From Bacillota bacterium (GTDB lineage: Bacteria > Bacillota > Sulfobacillia > Symbiobacteriales > Symbiobacteriaceae): a DNA stretch of 6,298 nucleotides. Where the stretch lies: NCBI GenBank assembly GCA_028287415.1, contig JAQBPS010000116.1:1-6298 (forward strand), in the 5' to 3' direction. The position numbers were made by a program, and so were the translations under genes. A model generated the notes under the pieces. The model did not search any database. It was given only the letters and a program-made list of their open reading frames with translations, and was not told the origin of the DNA. Shown in pieces: positions 6,154 through 6,298 of the stretch (positions are counted from its first letter, which is position 1; each line of letters opens with the position of its first letter).

Positions 6154-6298
6154 ATGGGCGCAGCGACCTGTGTGACCGAGCGCGCCGGCATGCGCCTCGG
6201 GGTGATGGTCCGGACCGCTGCTGAGCTGTGGGTGTACTGGACGAATGCGGATGTGCAAGCGCTGCGGGTGCTGGATGTGACGGGGCGTACGCCATCGG
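6154..6298 (+). CDS. Partial ORF, possibly a DUF4912-type protein (first 48 codons)
   Basis: An ATG one base after the preceding stop opens a frame that runs off the window. GGAGG within the last codons of the upstream gene (6137-6141) lies 12 nt before it, slightly long but compatible with translational coupling. ATG at 6190 is an alternative start. Residues 14-48 read RLGVMVRTAAELWVYW followed by ALRVLDVTGRTPS. A hydrophobic strand, a Trp-Tyr-Trp patch and an L-R-V-x-D-V-T-G strand resemble the start of DUF4912 domains as I recall them. In Firmicutes those often occur near glucan branching enzymes and glycosyltransferases. The assignment is by pattern from a short fragment. That the frame is a real gene is more certain than its family. 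Confidence 0.55.
   Translation, partial: MGAATCVTERAGMRLGVMVRTAAELWVYWTNADVQALRVLDVTGRTPS

Noticed and set aside
3585..6191. 868-codon open frame on the minus strand covering the whole nucleotidyltransferase fusion gene
   Set aside because: It is an antisense shadow caused by GC-rich third positions. Its product is rich in Arg, His, Asp and Leu without any domain, while the plus-strand frame carries clear family motifs and a good ribosome binding site.

Overview
The window comes from a high-GC bacterium. The genes are strongly GC-rich, while the 480-bp gap between the two large genes is AT-rich. Two signals suggest a high-GC Firmicutes-type organism, for example a Symbiobacteriales-like lineage: near-perfect Shine-Dalgarno sequences (TAAGGAGG before the glucoamylase gene), and two exact matches to the Bacillus-type GlnR/TnrA operator TGTNA-N7-TNACA before an ammonium transporter gene. 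This placement is an inference from a few signals, and other GC-rich phyla are not excluded.

Layout. Bases 1-559 (minus strand) hold the first 186 codons of an AmtB-type ammonium transporter, cut by the window edge. Bases 560-691 are a compact regulatory region for that gene, with two GlnR/TnrA boxes, a 12-bp palindrome, candidate promoter elements and a ribosome binding site. Bases 692-3124 (minus strand) encode an 810-residue GH15 glucoamylase-family enzyme without a signal peptide. Bases 3125-3605 are a divergent intergenic region dominated by a 261-bp composite inverted repeat built of degenerate 9-nt units. Bases 3606-6152 (plus strand) encode an 848-residue fusion of a sugar-1-phosphate nucleotidyltransferase, a left-handed beta-helix and a degenerate phosphomannomutase-like domain. 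One base after its stop, a partial ORF (6154 onward) begins; its first 48 residues resemble a DUF4912 protein.

How the genes may work together. The nucleotidyltransferase fusion and the ORF after it look like the start of a plus-strand operon for nucleotide-sugar or storage/cell-surface polysaccharide synthesis. The divergently transcribed GH15 enzyme would hydrolyse alpha-glucans or oligosaccharides in the cytoplasm. The ammonium transporter is probably a separate unit under nitrogen control, since it has its own operators and lies 132 bp beyond the glucoamylase stop.

The most notable points are the twin nitrogen-control boxes, the composite intergenic repeat, and the loss of nearly all catalytic signatures in the phosphomannomutase half of the fusion. 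No convincing wholly new system is visible.
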